NCBI GenBank assembly: GCA_046732855.1
Contig: JBKPNX010000056.1
Span: 1-53,813 of the forward strand
DNA from: JBKPNX01 sp046732855
Lineage (GTDB): Bacteria; Pseudomonadota; Alphaproteobacteria; Geminicoccales; Geminicoccaceae
Direction: 5' to 3'
Length of the DNA: 53,813 bases
In this document: positions 1-7,952 of the stretch, one piece after another
How the letters are laid out: the number at the start of each line of letters is the position of its first letter
How positions within the stretch are numbered: the stretch's first letter is position 1
Made by a program: the position numbers and the translations under genes
Notes under the pieces: model-generated
Seen by the model: the letters and a program-made list of their open reading frames with translations, nothing else
Told to the model about the DNA's origin: nothing
Databases searched by the model: none

Positions 1-201
1 GTGCTGCGCGGCCTGACCGAGGAGGCGGCAGCCGCGCAACAGGCCAGCGACGATGCCGCCGGTGCGCGCATCGCGGATCTGCGGCGGCGGGCGAGTCAGG
101 CGCGCGAGCGCAATCTGCTCGACCTGGCCGGCGACGCGACCCGCAGCACGCTCGGCGCGTTCGGCGGCGGCTCGAGCCGGCGCTCCTTGCTCGATTTTTG
201 A
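1..201 (+). CDS. C-terminal end of a phage virion-type protein (partial)
   Basis: The reading frame is open from the first base of the window and stops at 199-201, so only the last 66 residues are visible. They are alanine- and arginine-rich and helical in character, with a final serine/glycine-rich tail ending in LLDF. I cannot assign a family from this alone. The position directly before a T7-type tail fibre gene (43 bp away) matches the place of internal virion proteins in T7-like phages, so that is the favoured role, by context only. The GTG at base 1 is probably internal to a longer gene that begins outside the window. Confidence 0.5.
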   Translation: MLRGLTEEAAAAQQASDDAAGARIADLRRRASQARERNLLDLAGDATRSTLGAFGGGSSRRSLLDF

Positions 202-244
202 CCGAGCCGACCTCTCTTCGTCCATCCCAACGAGGCCGCGTGCC

Positions 245-2488
245 ATGTCGAACACCTTCAGTCGCGACCCCGAGCCGCTCATCCAGTACGCCGGCGACGG
301 CAGCCGCACGACCTTCGCCTTCCCCTTTCCGGTACTCGCCAGCGACGATCTGCTGGTGTTCGTGGGACAACAGCAGGCGACCGGATTCTCGATCACCGGC
401 ATCGGCGATCCGGAGGGCGGTGAGGTGGAATTCAGCGTGCCTCCCGCGCCGGGCAGCACGATCACGTTGCTGCGCCGCACCGAAGGCATCCGCGAGACCG
501 AGTTCGTCGACGGCGGGCCATTTCGGGCAGCCGCGATCAACGCCGAGCTCGACCGCATCATGCTGCTGATTCAGGAGGATCGCGACGAGCTCGGCCGGAC
601 GCTGCGCGGCCATCCGGCCGAGGCCGGCATCGATTTCTCCCTGCCGCCGACAAGCGAGCGGGCAAACAAGCTGCTCGGTTTCGACAGCACCGGCACCCCT
701 ATGGCTTTCGGCGCCACCGCGCTGCCGACCAGCGGCGACGCGAGCGGGGCCCTGGTCACTCCGGCCGGCGCGACCACCACCCGCTTCCTCGGCGAGCACC
801 TCGCGGCCAGGGTCAATGTGCGCGACTTCGGCGCACTCGGCGACGGTGTCACTGACGACAGTGCCGCCTTTACGGCGGCGATCACCGCGGCGCAAAGTCG
901 GGCCGCTTTGGTCTACGTGCCGGCGAGCGCAACCCCGTTTGTGCTCGGCGCTACGATCGTGCTCGACGGTATCACGATGTATGGGGACGGCGCGGGCTCC
1001 ACCTTGAAAGTGGGGCTGCCAAGCGGCGCCGGTGTGCACCTCGCCGGCAGCGGCGCGGGTCTGATCGGGCTGCGCGTGCTCGGGTCAGGCGCGTCCAGCT
1101 GGCCGGGCTCGCCTTCGGATGTCGACCTGAGCGGCGTGGCGCTGGACGGCGTGAAGGTCGCGAGCGAGGCCGAGGACGTCATGCTGCAGGATGTTGAAGT
1201 CGCCGGCTGCGCCACCGCGCTGGCCATCGAGGGTGGCGTGAAGGCGGTGGTCGGTTGCGCGTTCTCGTACAGCCTTCGCGGCATTGAAATTCGTACCGGC
1301 GCCTCCGGCGGGGTCCCTGTCACACGCACCCGGTTTCATGCCTGCACCACCGGTATCCGGGCGAGTGGCACCGCCGTTTTCGATCAGCTCGCTGTACATG
1401 GCGGCGGCATGTCGGCGTGCGGTCACGGCCTCGACCTAGTCGCTCCGGCCAGCGCCTGGCGTACCGTCGAGATGGCTGACCTCCAGCTCATGCAGAACCT
1501 CAAGGCCGACCTCGAGGCGGGACCGCGCCAGTCGCTCGCCCTGCGCGGCGGCCACCTGGACGCGAGCGGCAAGCGCAACGGCGCTGCGGTCGAGCTGAAC
1601 GCCCTCGGGCAGACCGCCCTGGCCCCGAACCTGCTCGCCGAAAACGTGTTCGCCGCGACGAGGCTGGTCCGTTCGGTGCAACTGAGCGGCGGCACCAATC
1701 TCAACCTGCTGACGCCGGGCGATCTGATCGTGCTGGCGAGTGACCCCGACGACATCGACGATCTGTGGACCAGCCTCAAGGCGACGCGAGGCGGGGTCGT
1801 CCACAAGGTCAACGCGCAGACGGCGAGCACGGCGACGATCGAGCTGGCCGCCGCGACGCTGCTCCCGACCATCATGGCCAGCGACACCGTCCGCGTCGTC
1901 GGCCGCTCCGGCAGCGCTCTCGTCGCCAGCGTCGGCAGCGCTGCGCCCGCTGCGACTTCGACGTGGCTGCGCGCCGACAATCACTGCCGGGTGTTCAGCG
2001 CCAACAACCCTATGCCGGTCGCACAGATCGAGCTCGAAGGGCCGAATGCAGACCTGCGCGACTTTCCGGGCGTGGCCGGCGAGCCGATCAGGATTTCCGG
2101 CATCGAGCTTAGCCACGGCGCCGTAAATGGCGCGTTGGTTCGCATGTTCGCGTTCACCATCGCCCAGAACGCCGCGATCAGCTTCACCCCGCCCGCGACA
2201 ACCGGCATGGTGCAGGCGTTCGCGCAGAGCCTCGCCCTCGGCGACCCAATCGCGGCCATCTTCTCTTACCGGGCAGACGCGCTGGGCTACACCGAGCTGC
2301 TCGCGAAGGGAACGACGACGCCGACCAACGACGTCATGGTGCTGCAGCGCACTGCGCTTACCGGCACGACCGGCACGGCCGGTAAGTTCACCTACTCCGC
2401 GCATACCGACGGCAAAATCTACATCGAGAATCGGCGGTCCGGGCCGCCGCACACGGTCGCCGTTTATGTGGTCGGCGCAGCCGCCTGA
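245..2488 (+). CDS. phage tail fibre protein with T7-type N-terminal domain and pectate-lyase-like region
   Basis: Predicted 747-residue virion protein that would bind the tail through its N-terminus and contact the host surface with the rest. Residues 1-90 look like the T7 tail-fibre N-terminal domain: a YAGDGSRTTFAFPFPVL start, short beta strands, and a TLLRRTEGIRETEF segment. Residues 190-215 carry the GALGDGVTDDSAAF motif typical of the pectate lyase 3/right-handed beta-helix family seen in depolymerising tail spikes, and what follows is glycine- and valine-rich, consistent with a beta-helix. The ATG at 245 is preferred over the earlier in-frame start at 53, because that would overlap the preceding gene by 149 bp and add arginine-rich sequence unrelated to the family. 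The terminase gene begins 6 bp downstream. Whether it has carbohydrate-cleaving activity cannot be read from sequence. Confidence 0.8.
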   Translation: MSNTFSRDPEPLIQYAGDGSRTTFAFPFPVLASDDLLVFVGQQQATGFSITGIGDPEGGEVEFSVPPAPGSTITLLRRTEGIRETEFVDGGPFRAAAINAELDRIMLLIQEDRDELGRTLRGHPAEAGIDFSLPPTSERANKLLGFDSTGTPMAFGATALPTSGDASGALVTPAGATTTRFLGEHLAARVNVRDFGALGDGVTDDSAAFTAAITAAQSRAALVYVPASATPFVLGATIVLDGITMYGDGAGSTLKVGLPSGAGVHLAGSGAGLIGLRVLGSGASSWPGSPSDVDLSGVALDGVKVASEAEDVMLQDVEVAGCATALAIEGGVKAVVGCAFSYSLRGIEIRTGASGGVPVTRTRFHACTTGIRASGTAVFDQLAVHGGGMSACGHGLDLVAPASAWRTVEMADLQLMQNLKADLEAGPRQSLALRGGHLDASGKRNGAAVELNALGQTALAPNLLAENVFAATRLVRSVQLSGGTNLNLLTPGDLIVLASDPDDIDDLWTSLKATRGGVVHKVNAQTASTATIELAAATLLPTIMASDTVRVVGRSGSALVASVGSAAPAATSTWLRADNHCRVFSANNPMPVAQIELEGPNADLRDFPGVAGEPIRISGIELSHGAVNGALVRMFAFTIAQNAAISFTPPATTGMVQAFAQSLALGDPIAAIFSYRADALGYTELLAKGTTTPTNDVMVLQRTALTGTTGTAGKFTYSAHTDGKIYIENRRSGPPHTVAVYVVGAAA

Positions 2489-2494
2489 CCCACA

Positions 2495-4015
2495 GTGCAA
2501 GCACGGAAGGTGGGGAGTGAGGGCCTCACGCCCGCTCCGGCAGTCGGCTTTCGCCAGTTCGTCTGGCTGTGGAACCGCTGCCAGGGGCTCAGCACGCCGC
2601 CGCTTCATCTGGAGATGGCGGACTGGCTCGGTCGGCGCTGGCGGGACGGTGATCGCCGCCTGGTCATGCTCGTGTTCCGCAGCGCCGGCAAGTCGACGCT
2701 GGTCGGGATCTTCTGCGCCTGGCTGCTGGCGCGTGACCCCGACCTGCGCATTCTGGTGCTCGCGGCCGAGCATGACCTCGCGCGCAAGATGGTGCGCAAC
2801 GTCAAGCGGATCGTCGAGCGACATCCGCTGACCAGCGATCTGCGGCCGAGACGGGCGGATCAGTGGGCCGCAGATCAGTTCACCGTGCGCCGGCCTTTGA
2901 CCCAGCGCGACCCCTCGCTGCTCGCGCGCGGCATCACCGCGAACGTCACCGGCTCGCGGGCCGACGTCGTGATCTGCGACGATGTCGAGGTGCCGAATAC
3001 CTGCAATACGCCGGGCAAGCGCGAGCAGTTGCGCGAGCGACTGGGTGAGATCAGCTACGTTCTGGTGCCCGGCGGCCTGCAGCTCTACGTCGGCACGCCC
3101 CACAGCTACTACTCGATCTACGCCGAGGACAGGCGCGAGGAGAGCGGCGAAGCGCAGCCGTTCCTCGGCGGGTTCGTACCGCTCTGCATCCCGATCCTGG
3201 ACAGCGAAGGGCGAAGCCGCTGGCCCGAGCGGTTCAGCGCCGCAAAGATCGAAGAAATCCGGCGCCACACCGGACCGGCCAAGTTCGACAGCCAGATGAT
3301 GCTGCAGCCGCGCAGCATCGAGGAGGTGCGCCTCGACCCGGCCCGCCTCGTGCGCTACGACGCGCCGCTCGAATACCGCGAGGGCAACCGCGAGGCGGTG
3401 CTCTCGATCGCCGGGCGGCGCATGGTCTCGGCGACCGCTTGGTGGGATCCGGCCTATGGCTCGCCCGGCGCGGGCGACGCCAGCGTGGTCGCGGCGGTGT
3501 TCGTCGACGCCGAGGGCGCCTACTGGCTGCACGGCATCCGCTATCTCAGCCACGACCCGGCGCAGCTCCAGGAGGCCGCCGAAGCGACCCAGCTGTGCCG
3601 ATTGGTGGCCGCGTTCGCCGCGGAGATGCGGCTGCCGGCGATCGTGATCGAGACCAACGGCCTCGGCCGCTTCCTGCCGGCCCTGCTGCGCCGCGAGCTC
3701 GGCGCGGCGGGCCTGGCCTGTGCCGTGGTTGAGCGGTTTTCCCACGCCAGCAAGGAGCAGCGCATTCTCGACGCGTTCGACCCGCTGCTCGCGGCCGGCG
3801 CCCTGCACGCGCACGCCAGCGTGTGGAACACGCCATTCATCGAGGAGATGCGTGAGTGGCGGCCGGCCCGTCGCTGTCGCGACGATGGGCTCGACGCCGT
3901 CTCCGGGTGCCTGCTCGCCGAGCCGGTACGCCTGCAGCGCTTCGCGCCGGGGCCGCGGCGGGAATGGCGGCCGAGCAGCCTGGCCCGGGTCGCCCCGGCC
4001 GAGTTCGAGCCATGA
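2495..4015 (+). CDS. phage terminase large subunit (T7 gp19-like packaging ATPase/nuclease)
   Basis: Predicted motor that translocates phage DNA into the prohead and cuts it. The 506-residue length fits the family. Walker A-type motif FRSAGKSTL lies at residues 61-69 and a Walker B-type DVVICDDVE at 157-165. A second domain begins near residue 316 with WWDPAYG, whose Asp318 matches the first acidic residue of the RNase H-like terminase nuclease, followed by a GAGDAS turn. The start is GTG at 2495, 6 bp after the tail fibre stop; a second GTG at 2510 is also possible. The stop overlaps a downstream ATG (ATGA at 4012-4015), but the frame opened there appears broken (see the next gene). No small terminase, portal or capsid gene is in view. 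Confidence 0.85.
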   Translation: MQARKVGSEGLTPAPAVGFRQFVWLWNRCQGLSTPPLHLEMADWLGRRWRDGDRRLVMLVFRSAGKSTLVGIFCAWLLARDPDLRILVLAAEHDLARKMVRNVKRIVERHPLTSDLRPRRADQWAADQFTVRRPLTQRDPSLLARGITANVTGSRADVVICDDVEVPNTCNTPGKREQLRERLGEISYVLVPGGLQLYVGTPHSYYSIYAEDRREESGEAQPFLGGFVPLCIPILDSEGRSRWPERFSAAKIEEIRRHTGPAKFDSQMMLQPRSIEEVRLDPARLVRYDAPLEYREGNREAVLSIAGRRMVSATAWWDPAYGSPGAGDASVVAAVFVDAEGAYWLHGIRYLSHDPAQLQEAAEATQLCRLVAAFAAEMRLPAIVIETNGLGRFLPALLRRELGAAGLACAVVERFSHASKEQRILDAFDPLLAAGALHAHASVWNTPFIEEMREWRPARRCRDDGLDAVSGCLLAEPVRLQRFAPGPRREWRPSSLARVAPAEFEP

Positions 4016-4112
4016 CCCTGCACCCGTTCCTCGGCGCCGCGCTCGGCGCTGGCGGGCCACCCTTTCTGTTGCGGGAGATCCACGTGAACGAGCCATCGAC
4101 CATCAGCTGGGT

Positions 4113-4466
4113 GTGTGGTGGATCAGCGCCGTCGAGCTGCCGGTGGTCGGCCGCCTGTTCTGGCTGATCCATCACGGCCGGCGTGAGTCCGAGCGCGCGC
4201 TGCTCAGAGTGTACCGGGAGATCCAGGGCAACCTCTCGATCGTCCTCGAGAATCTCGCCCAATCCAAGCTCGAGGTCGCGCGCCTCTATGCCACGATCGC
4301 CGATCTCAAGGACGTTGAGAAGCGGCTGACCGATCACCTGGTGCGCGTCGAGACCAGGCTGAACCTGCTGCTCGAGGGCGACGCCCGGGCGCTCAGCCAC
4401 TGGCCGCGCGGTATGGCCGAGCGCGCCCGCCGACTGGTCGATCGAGGGGCGAGCGATGCCGCCTGA
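4113..4466 (+). CDS. small phage protein with hydrophobic N-terminus and coiled coil; probable frameshift at its start
   Basis: The open frame gives about 117 residues from a GTG at 4113. Residues 3-17 (ISAVELPVVGRLFWL) are hydrophobic or amphipathic; residues 20-85 are a long heptad-like helix rich in Leu, Glu and Arg. This layout occurs in small phage holin- or spanin-like proteins, but I do not recognise the family. The GTG at 4113 lacks a good ribosome site. A better one (GGGAG six bases before a GTG at 4084) opens another frame encoding MNEPSTISWV. That frame would run straight into VWWISAVELP if one GT unit of the GTGTGTGG run at 4111-4118 were removed. The intact gene was therefore probably 4084-4466. 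It overlaps the next gene by 11 bp. Confidence 0.55.
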   Translation: MWWISAVELPVVGRLFWLIHHGRRESERALLRVYREIQGNLSIVLENLAQSKLEVARLYATIADLKDVEKRLTDHLVRVETRLNLLLEGDARALSHWPRGMAERARRLVDRGASDAA

Positions 4467-4842
4467 ACAGGACGGGCGTCACGCCCGCGAGGAGGCGCTG
4501 ACGCTGGCATTGCTCGATCTCGCGGGCGCGGACAGCGTGCGCGTGATCGAGGCGCTCGCCGCCGCTTTGGTGAACGATCTGCGCGAGCGGCCCGAGGACG
4601 GGATCGAGCACCAGTCGGTTCCACCGGCGCCCGCGGGCCTGTGCGAGGACGCGCGCGTGATCCGCGATTTTGAATGCCGCCTCGGGCTGTGTCGGCGAGT
4701 CGCGCGCCGGGCCTTGCGCGGCAGCCTGGCCGATCCGACCCGAGGCGCCAACGCCTTCCATCGGATCGAGGCGAGCCCCGCCTGGGCGCGCGAGCTGCTG
4801 CCGGTCGCAGTGTACGGGCCCTACCTCTTCTACCGCCGCTGA
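4456..4842 (+). CDS. phage-associated protein with SleB-like cell-wall hydrolase C-terminus
   Basis: 128 residues. The C-terminal third (about residues 88-128) contains VARRALRGSLADPTRGANAF followed by a His, a SPAWAREL stretch and a terminal YGPYLFYRR. This resembles the end of SleB-type cell-wall hydrolases, where a DPTxGAxxFH segment and a late Phe-Tyr are typical. The N-terminal portion is helical and lacks the catalytic half of a full SleB domain, so it is either a phage lysis-module accessory protein or a shortened hydrolase. Translation is probably coupled to the preceding gene through the 11-bp overlap. It is the last phage-like gene; the aldehyde dehydrogenase begins 76 bp later. The family assignment is tentative. 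Confidence 0.5.
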   Translation: MPPEQDGRHAREEALTLALLDLAGADSVRVIEALAAALVNDLRERPEDGIEHQSVPPAPAGLCEDARVIRDFECRLGLCRRVARRALRGSLADPTRGANAFHRIEASPAWARELLPVAVYGPYLFYRR

Positions 4843-4917
4843 GGACCGGCCAGCGGCGGTTTGTCAGCGCGCAGCGCGCCTCCTATCATCCGCCCCGCAC
4901 GAGCGTGTGGGGCGACG

Positions 4918-6309
4918 ATGGGCGACAGAATTCGGGTGATCTCGCCGGTCGACGGCGAAGTTTACGTCGAGCGCGCGCTGGCCAGCGACGCGGAGATTGC
5001 GGCCGCTCTCGACCGTGCCGCACGAGCCCAGCAGGCATGGCGGACGGCTCCGGTCGCCGAGCGCGCGGCGATCCTGAGTCGCGCCATCGACGCCTTCGTC
5101 GCCCGGCGGGCCGAGATCGCGCCCGAGCTCACCTGGCAGATGGGCCGGCCCGTCCGCTATGCGCCGAACGAGGTGGCCGGGTTCGAGGAGCGGGCCCGTT
5201 ACATGATCGAAGTGGCGGAGCAGGCGCTTGCCGACGTCGAGGTCGGCGACAAGCCGGGCTTCAGGCGGTTCATCCGCAGAGCGCCGCTCGGCGTCGCTTT
5301 GATCATCGCGCCCTGGAACTATCCCTATTTGACCGCGGTGAATGGCGTCGTGCCAGCGCTGCTGGCGGGCAACGCCGTGATCCTCAAGCACTCGGCGCAG
5401 ACGCCCTTGTGCGCCGAGCGGATCGGCGAGGCCTGCGTCGCGGGCGGCCTGCCCGCGGGCCTGTTCCAGCATCTGCACCTCAGCCACGAGGCGGTTGCGC
5501 GGATCATCGACAGCGGCCGCATCGATTTCGTGAGCTTCACCGGATCGGTCGCCGGCGGAGGCAGCGTGCAGGCAGCCGCTGCGCAGCGCTTCCTCGAGAT
5601 CGGGCTGGAGCTGGGCGGCAAGGATCCGGCGTACGTGCGCGCGGATGCCGATCTCGAGCACGCGATCGAGAATCTCGCCGACGGTGCGTTCTTCAACAGC
5701 GGCCAGTCCTGTTGCGCGATCGAGCGCATCTACGTGCACCGCGACGTCTACGAGCGCTTCGTCGATGGTCTGGTGGACTTCGCTCGCAGCTACCGACTAG
5801 ATGATCCGACCGATCCGGCGACGACGCTTGGGCCGCTGGTCCGGCCCGCCGCCGCCGAGTTCGTGCGGGGCCATATCGCCGAGGCGGTGGCGGCCGGGGC
5901 AAGAGCGCTGCTGGACCCGAAGGCCTTCCCGAAAGACGCTCAAGGCTCCGCGTACATGGCGCCGCAGGTCCTGACCGGCGTCAACCACACCATGCGCATC
6001 ATGACCGAAGAAACGTTCGGCCCGACGGTCGGCGTAATGCCCGTCGCCTCGGACGACGAGGCGATCAGCCTGATGAACGACAGCCGCTACGGCCTGACGG
6101 CCGCGATCTGGACCTCGGATGCGGACGCGGCGATCCGGATCGGCGATCAGGTCGCGACCGGCACCTGGTTCATGAACCGGTGCGACTATCTCGACCCGGC
6201 GCTCGCCTGGACCGGGGTCAAGGACTCCGGCCGCGGCTGCTCGCTATCACGCCTGCAGTACGAGCGTCTCACCCGGCCGAAGTCGTTCCATCTGCGCGTG
6301 GCGACCTGA
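4918..6309 (+). CDS. NAD(P)+-dependent aldehyde dehydrogenase
   Basis: Cytosolic oxidation of an aldehyde to the carboxylate using NAD(P)+; the substrate is not readable from sequence. The 463-residue protein shows the family marks in order: PWNYP with the oxyanion Asn134, a FTGSVAGG nucleotide-binding loop near 208-215, ELGGKDP with general-base Glu231, and FNSGQSCCAIER with catalytic Cys265. The length is slightly short for the superfamily (usually 470-500) but all core motifs are present. The ATG at 4918 is chosen because the protein starts naturally at MGDRIRVISPVDG, the usual first strand; the in-frame start at 4861 would add unrelated residues. It stands alone between the phage remnant and a convergent dioxygenase gene, so it has its own promoter somewhere in 4843-4917. 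Confidence 0.9.
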   Translation: MGDRIRVISPVDGEVYVERALASDAEIAAALDRAARAQQAWRTAPVAERAAILSRAIDAFVARRAEIAPELTWQMGRPVRYAPNEVAGFEERARYMIEVAEQALADVEVGDKPGFRRFIRRAPLGVALIIAPWNYPYLTAVNGVVPALLAGNAVILKHSAQTPLCAERIGEACVAGGLPAGLFQHLHLSHEAVARIIDSGRIDFVSFTGSVAGGGSVQAAAAQRFLEIGLELGGKDPAYVRADADLEHAIENLADGAFFNSGQSCCAIERIYVHRDVYERFVDGLVDFARSYRLDDPTDPATTLGPLVRPAAAEFVRGHIAEAVAAGARALLDPKAFPKDAQGSAYMAPQVLTGVNHTMRIMTEETFGPTVGVMPVASDDEAISLMNDSRYGLTAAIWTSDADAAIRIGDQVATGTWFMNRCDYLDPALAWTGVKDSGRGCSLSRLQYERLTRPKSFHLRVAT

Positions 6310-6356
6310 GCCAGGACAACAGGTTGCCCCTTCGGCAGGCAGTCGAGGCTTGCACC

Positions 6357-6379
6357 GGCGCGAGAGTCAGTCTCGCGCC
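6357..6379. terminator. perfect 9-bp inverted repeat between convergent genes
   Basis: GGCGCGAGA and TCTCGCGCC face each other across a 5-nt GTCAG loop, in the 79-bp gap between the convergent aldehyde dehydrogenase and dioxygenase genes. The stem is strong, but there is no run of T on either side. It could act as a bidirectional stem-loop or 3'-end stabiliser rather than a classical intrinsic terminator. Confidence 0.5.
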
Positions 6380-6388
6380 CTGTCAACC

Positions 6389-7060
6389 TCAGGCGTCGCG
6401 CGGCACGCCGTTCCGCCCGAGCACGACGTCGAACAGCGCCCGCTTGGCGCCGCTCTTGGCCTGAGCCTCGAGGTCCGCCGCCGGCACGAGGCGGACGCTG
6501 ACCAGGATCGCCCGCTCGCCGAGACGCCGGTAGATGCCGTCCTCTGCATTGAGCGGGTGGCCTGCGATGTACATCTGCGTGACCAGCGGCTCAAAGCCGG
6601 GGCCGGTGATGCGAAAATGAATGTGCGGGGCGCGTCCCGGATACGGCACCGGCTCAATCGTGCGGAAGCGATAGGCACCGTCCGCGGTAACTGTCGTGCT
6701 GCCGAAGCCCTGGAAGTTCGGATCCGCTGGGCCGCGCGGGTCGCGCGGGTGGTGATACACGCCGAAGGCATCGCACTGCCAGATCTCGAGGCGCGCGCCG
6801 CGCACCGGACGGCCATCCGGCTCGAGCACGCGGCCGCCCAGGTGCAAGATCGTGCCCCCCGCACGCTGCGGCCGCCCGGCCACCTGGACGAGATCGTTGT
6901 CCGAATCGAGCGGCAGCTCGAGCGGATAGAACGGACCCGGCGTCTGCCGCGGCGTCGCAAGCAGGGCGGCGGCACGGGCCGGCCCCGCTTGCAAGCCGGC
7001 CAGCATCGTCGCGGACAGCACCAGATGTCGCCGGGTCAGGCGTGGATGCGGACTCGCCAT
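6389..7060 (-). CDS. Tat-exported intradiol ring-cleavage dioxygenase-like protein
   Basis: Resembles the catalytic (beta-type) subunit of protocatechuate 3,4-dioxygenase, which opens catechol rings between the hydroxyls using non-haem Fe(III). In 223 residues I see the four expected iron ligands: Tyr102 in GVYHHP, Tyr140 in PVPYPGR, and His146 and His148 in APHIHF. The start TRRHLVLSAT followed by a hydrophobic run and ALA-type cleavage site near residue 30 is a twin-arginine signal, so the mature protein should be periplasmic. Exported members of this superfamily are common in alphaproteobacteria and mostly uncharacterised, so the substrate is uncertain. There is no alpha-subunit gene nearby and no other aromatic catabolism genes in the window. 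Confidence 0.85.
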   Translation of the reverse strand: MASPHPRLTRRHLVLSATMLAGLQAGPARAAALLATPRQTPGPFYPLELPLDSDNDLVQVAGRPQRAGGTILHLGGRVLEPDGRPVRGARLEIWQCDAFGVYHHPRDPRGPADPNFQGFGSTTVTADGAYRFRTIEPVPYPGRAPHIHFRITGPGFEPLVTQMYIAGHPLNAEDGIYRRLGERAILVSVRLVPAADLEAQAKSGAKRALFDVVLGRNGVPRDA

Positions 7061-7209
7061 GCGCTTACCTCCCCTGCAACGCCCGCTGACAATATGAGGC
7101 GAGCGAGTCGCGCGACCACTCGTAGACAGCTGCCGCGTGGGAAGATTTCTGCGCTCGCGCGCTACCGCCGACGCTGGCGCCGATGGACGGACGGATCAGG
7201 TTGGCGCGA

Positions 7210-7821
7210 TCACGCGGGCCGCTGAGCGACCCTCGGCCAGGGTTGCGCGCCGTGAAGGAGCGTGCGCAGCAGGCCGATCTCGACCTCGCCGTCTTCGCAC
7301 CAGGGGCGGTCGGCGCGATGCGCCAGCTCGATCAGGATCGGCTCGAGATCCGAGAGGTAGTAGCCGCCGAGCAGAATGAAGCCGTCGGTTCTTTCGATGG
7401 CGTAGGCTTCCAACGGAAAGCGGACCGGCAGCGGACCAAGCCGGTACAGCTCGGTGCGATGCCGCACGGCGCGCACGTCCGTCCAGGCGAGGCGGAACTC
7501 GCGCACCGGCGGCCACGGGCAGGCGCGCCAGCCCGGCGCCGCGATCGCCAGGCCGTCCCGCGCGATCTCGATCCGGGTTGACAGAACGGCGTAGCCCATG
7601 AGCACGCCGCACCCGCCGCCTGCGGCAAGCGGCACGCCAATCAGCGCCAGCGGCAGCCAGCCGACATGGAAGGTCGCCGGCATGAGCGCCGCCAGCGTGA
7701 GGGCCGACAGACCCAAAATGACGAGCAGAGCCCCCGCGAAGGGGGCATCGTACACTTCCGGCACGGCGACCCGCGCGCCCTCCGGCACGGGACCAAAGCC
7801 CAACATCTGCGGGCCCTCCAT
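7210..7821 (-). CDS. integral membrane protein of unknown function
   Basis: 203 residues with two adjacent transmembrane segments (about residues 28-50 and 53-78, LVILGLSALTLAALM and LPLALIGVPLAAGGGCGVL). A soluble C-terminal part begins with STRIEIARDGLAIAAPGWRA and includes WPPVREFRLAWTDVRAV. That strand-rich arrangement resembles bacterial PH-like domain membrane proteins, but I make no firm family claim. The start at MEGPQMLGFGPV gives the most compact protein. It lies 149 bp upstream of the dioxygenase start on the same strand, so co-transcription is possible but not evident. Confidence 0.65.
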   Translation of the reverse strand: MEGPQMLGFGPVPEGARVAVPEVYDAPFAGALLVILGLSALTLAALMPATFHVGWLPLALIGVPLAAGGGCGVLMGYAVLSTRIEIARDGLAIAAPGWRACPWPPVREFRLAWTDVRAVRHRTELYRLGPLPVRFPLEAYAIERTDGFILLGGYYLSDLEPILIELAHRADRPWCEDGEVEIGLLRTLLHGAQPWPRVAQRPA

Positions 7822-7869
7822 CCGCGGGCCACGCTAGCACGTGCGGGTGAACGCGCGGTTAGGGCGGGA

Positions 7870-7884
7870 CGAGGATCATCCTCG
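7870..7884. repeat. 15-bp palindrome between minus-strand genes
   Basis: CGAGGATCATCCTCG is a perfect palindrome with 7-base arms around a central C. It lies between the frameshifted binding-protein gene and the membrane-protein gene. It may be a stem-loop at the 3' end of the binding-protein transcript or an operator for the gene downstream; nothing else supports either reading. Confidence 0.35.
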
Positions 7885-7952
7885 CGGGAACCTGCGTAGG
7901 ACGCTCTTGCGGCCTCCGGTGCGCTTGCGAAAGCCGCGAAAGCCGCATCGGA

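Noticed and set aside
1436..4096. 886-codon open frame on the minus strand opposite the tail fibre and terminase genes
   Set aside because: Arginine- and alanine-rich with no motifs; an antisense shadow of the GC-rich coding strand.
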